Shown here piece after piece: positions 63,852 through 64,000 of a DNA stretch of 64,000 nucleotides; the stretch's first letter is position 1, and each line of letters opens with the position of its first letter. The stretch is from AC-32 sp963704005. Its GTDB lineage: Bacteria; Actinomycetota; Thermoleophilia; Gaiellales; Gaiellaceae. Below the pieces are notes generated by a model, which had not been told where the DNA came from, did not search any database, and worked only from the letters and a program-made list of their open reading frames with translations. The DNA lies in the NCBI GenBank assembly GCA_963704005.1, contig CAVPGJ010000004.1:124001-188000 (forward strand), given 5' to 3'. A program made the position numbers and the translations under genes.

Positions 63852-64000
63852 CCTCGTCAGGCAGGCGTCCTCCGGCGACGTCGGCAAGGGTCACCCTCTC
63901 CAGCACCGCGCGCAGGTTGCCGCGCACCGCGATCCAGACCTCCCGCAGCGGCTCGGCCGCGCCTGTGTACTCGACCTGCTCCGGCCGCTCGCCGCGCACG
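63808..64000 (-). CDS. Rrf2-family transcriptional regulator, C-terminal part
   Basis: The last ~63 codons of a gene that starts beyond the window. RGERPEQVEYTGAAEPLREV (20), WIAVRGNLRAVLERVTLADV (20) and AGGRLPDEVSRI match the C-terminal region of Rrf2 regulators such as CymR/IscR-like proteins in actinobacteria. The N-terminal DNA-binding helix-turn-helix and any cysteine ligands are not visible. Convergent overlap with cysA and the sulfate-uptake context suggest control of sulfur assimilation. Confidence 0.8.
   Translation of the reverse strand, partial: VRGERPEQVEYTGAAEPLREVWIAVRGNLRAVLERVTLADVAGGRLPDEVSRIASDPDAWLPH

Overview
The window is gene-dense, very GC-rich DNA with many GTG and TTG starts and pervasive 1-4 nt gene overlaps, typical of an actinobacterium. 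I infer a member of the class Thermoleophilia or a close relative, probably from a draft or metagenome assembly. The basis is the CarD, IspD, IspF, CysS, RlmB, SigH gene neighbourhood, a DUF2469-like protein, DisA with RadA, and a collagen-like secreted protein whose N-terminal style I associate with that class. No plasmid, phage, CRISPR or insertion-sequence genes were seen.

Layout. 1-3 kb: a two-subunit ABC exporter (one subunit cut by the window edge). 3-6.6 kb: folate genes folP, folB and folK, interrupted by an antisense secreted subtilase, then a DUF2469-like gene. 6.6-10 kb: two tandem oligopeptide-type solute-binding proteins, the second frameshifted, with no permease nearby. 10-14.9 kb: coaX, a tRNA-dihydrouridine synthase, greA, lysS and a polysaccharide deacetylase-like gene. 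15-37 kb: a large exopolysaccharide locus. It holds a LMW tyrosine phosphatase, a Wzc-like chain-length/kinase protein, several glycosyltransferases, two O-antigen ligase/polymerase-like membrane proteins, a Wzx-like flippase, a sugar epimerase, a polyprenyl-phosphate glycosyl-1-phosphate transferase, and secreted proteins (GHL-type hydrolase, S15 peptidase with PxKF-like tail, an LPFTG surface protein, a cysteine-pair repeat protein). 37-42 kb: clpC, a collagen-like gene and an EamA transporter, all carrying frameshifts. 42-47 kb: radA, disA (c-di-AMP synthase), carD, ispD, a PHP phosphatase and ispF. 48-52.8 kb: mutY, a ferric-reductase-like cluster, a YcaQ/AlkZ-like glycosylase, a compact GluRS-like gene and a glycosyltransferase. 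52.8-56.1 kb: cysS, rlmB, a NYN-domain gene, a SigH-type sigma factor and tRNA-Thr. 56-59 kb: a TIGR03118-type secreted protein, a lipoprotein, an MGT-type glycosyltransferase and a cystathionine-synthase-like enzyme. 60-64 kb: a sulfate ABC uptake operon (sbp, cysT, cysW, cysA) convergent with an Rrf2-type regulator cut by the edge.

The most unusual signal is not a gene. Six copies of a roughly 76-nt two-hairpin element lie between genes at about 16.6, 36.8, 45.2, 59.0, 61.9 and 62.8 kb. Every copy has the same orientation relative to the gene upstream of it. In five of six its 5' edge touches or overlaps the upstream stop codon, and the next co-directional gene starts shortly after it. Both hairpins differ between copies by compensatory changes while the tail TGAAATGACCGGTCGA stays nearly constant. 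I know of no described family that matches it, but I could not search. A second repeat family is the hyphenated palindrome GGGGTC-N-GACCCC. It appears as a 32-bp-period tandem array that supplies the coaX stop codon, and again as an in-frame insertion inside cysS.

Indels disrupt SBP5-2, clpC, the collagen-like gene, an antisense fragment, EamA and sbp. They are concentrated at 38.4-41.6 kb. Because clpC is normally a core gene, unpolished assembly error is the first explanation to test.
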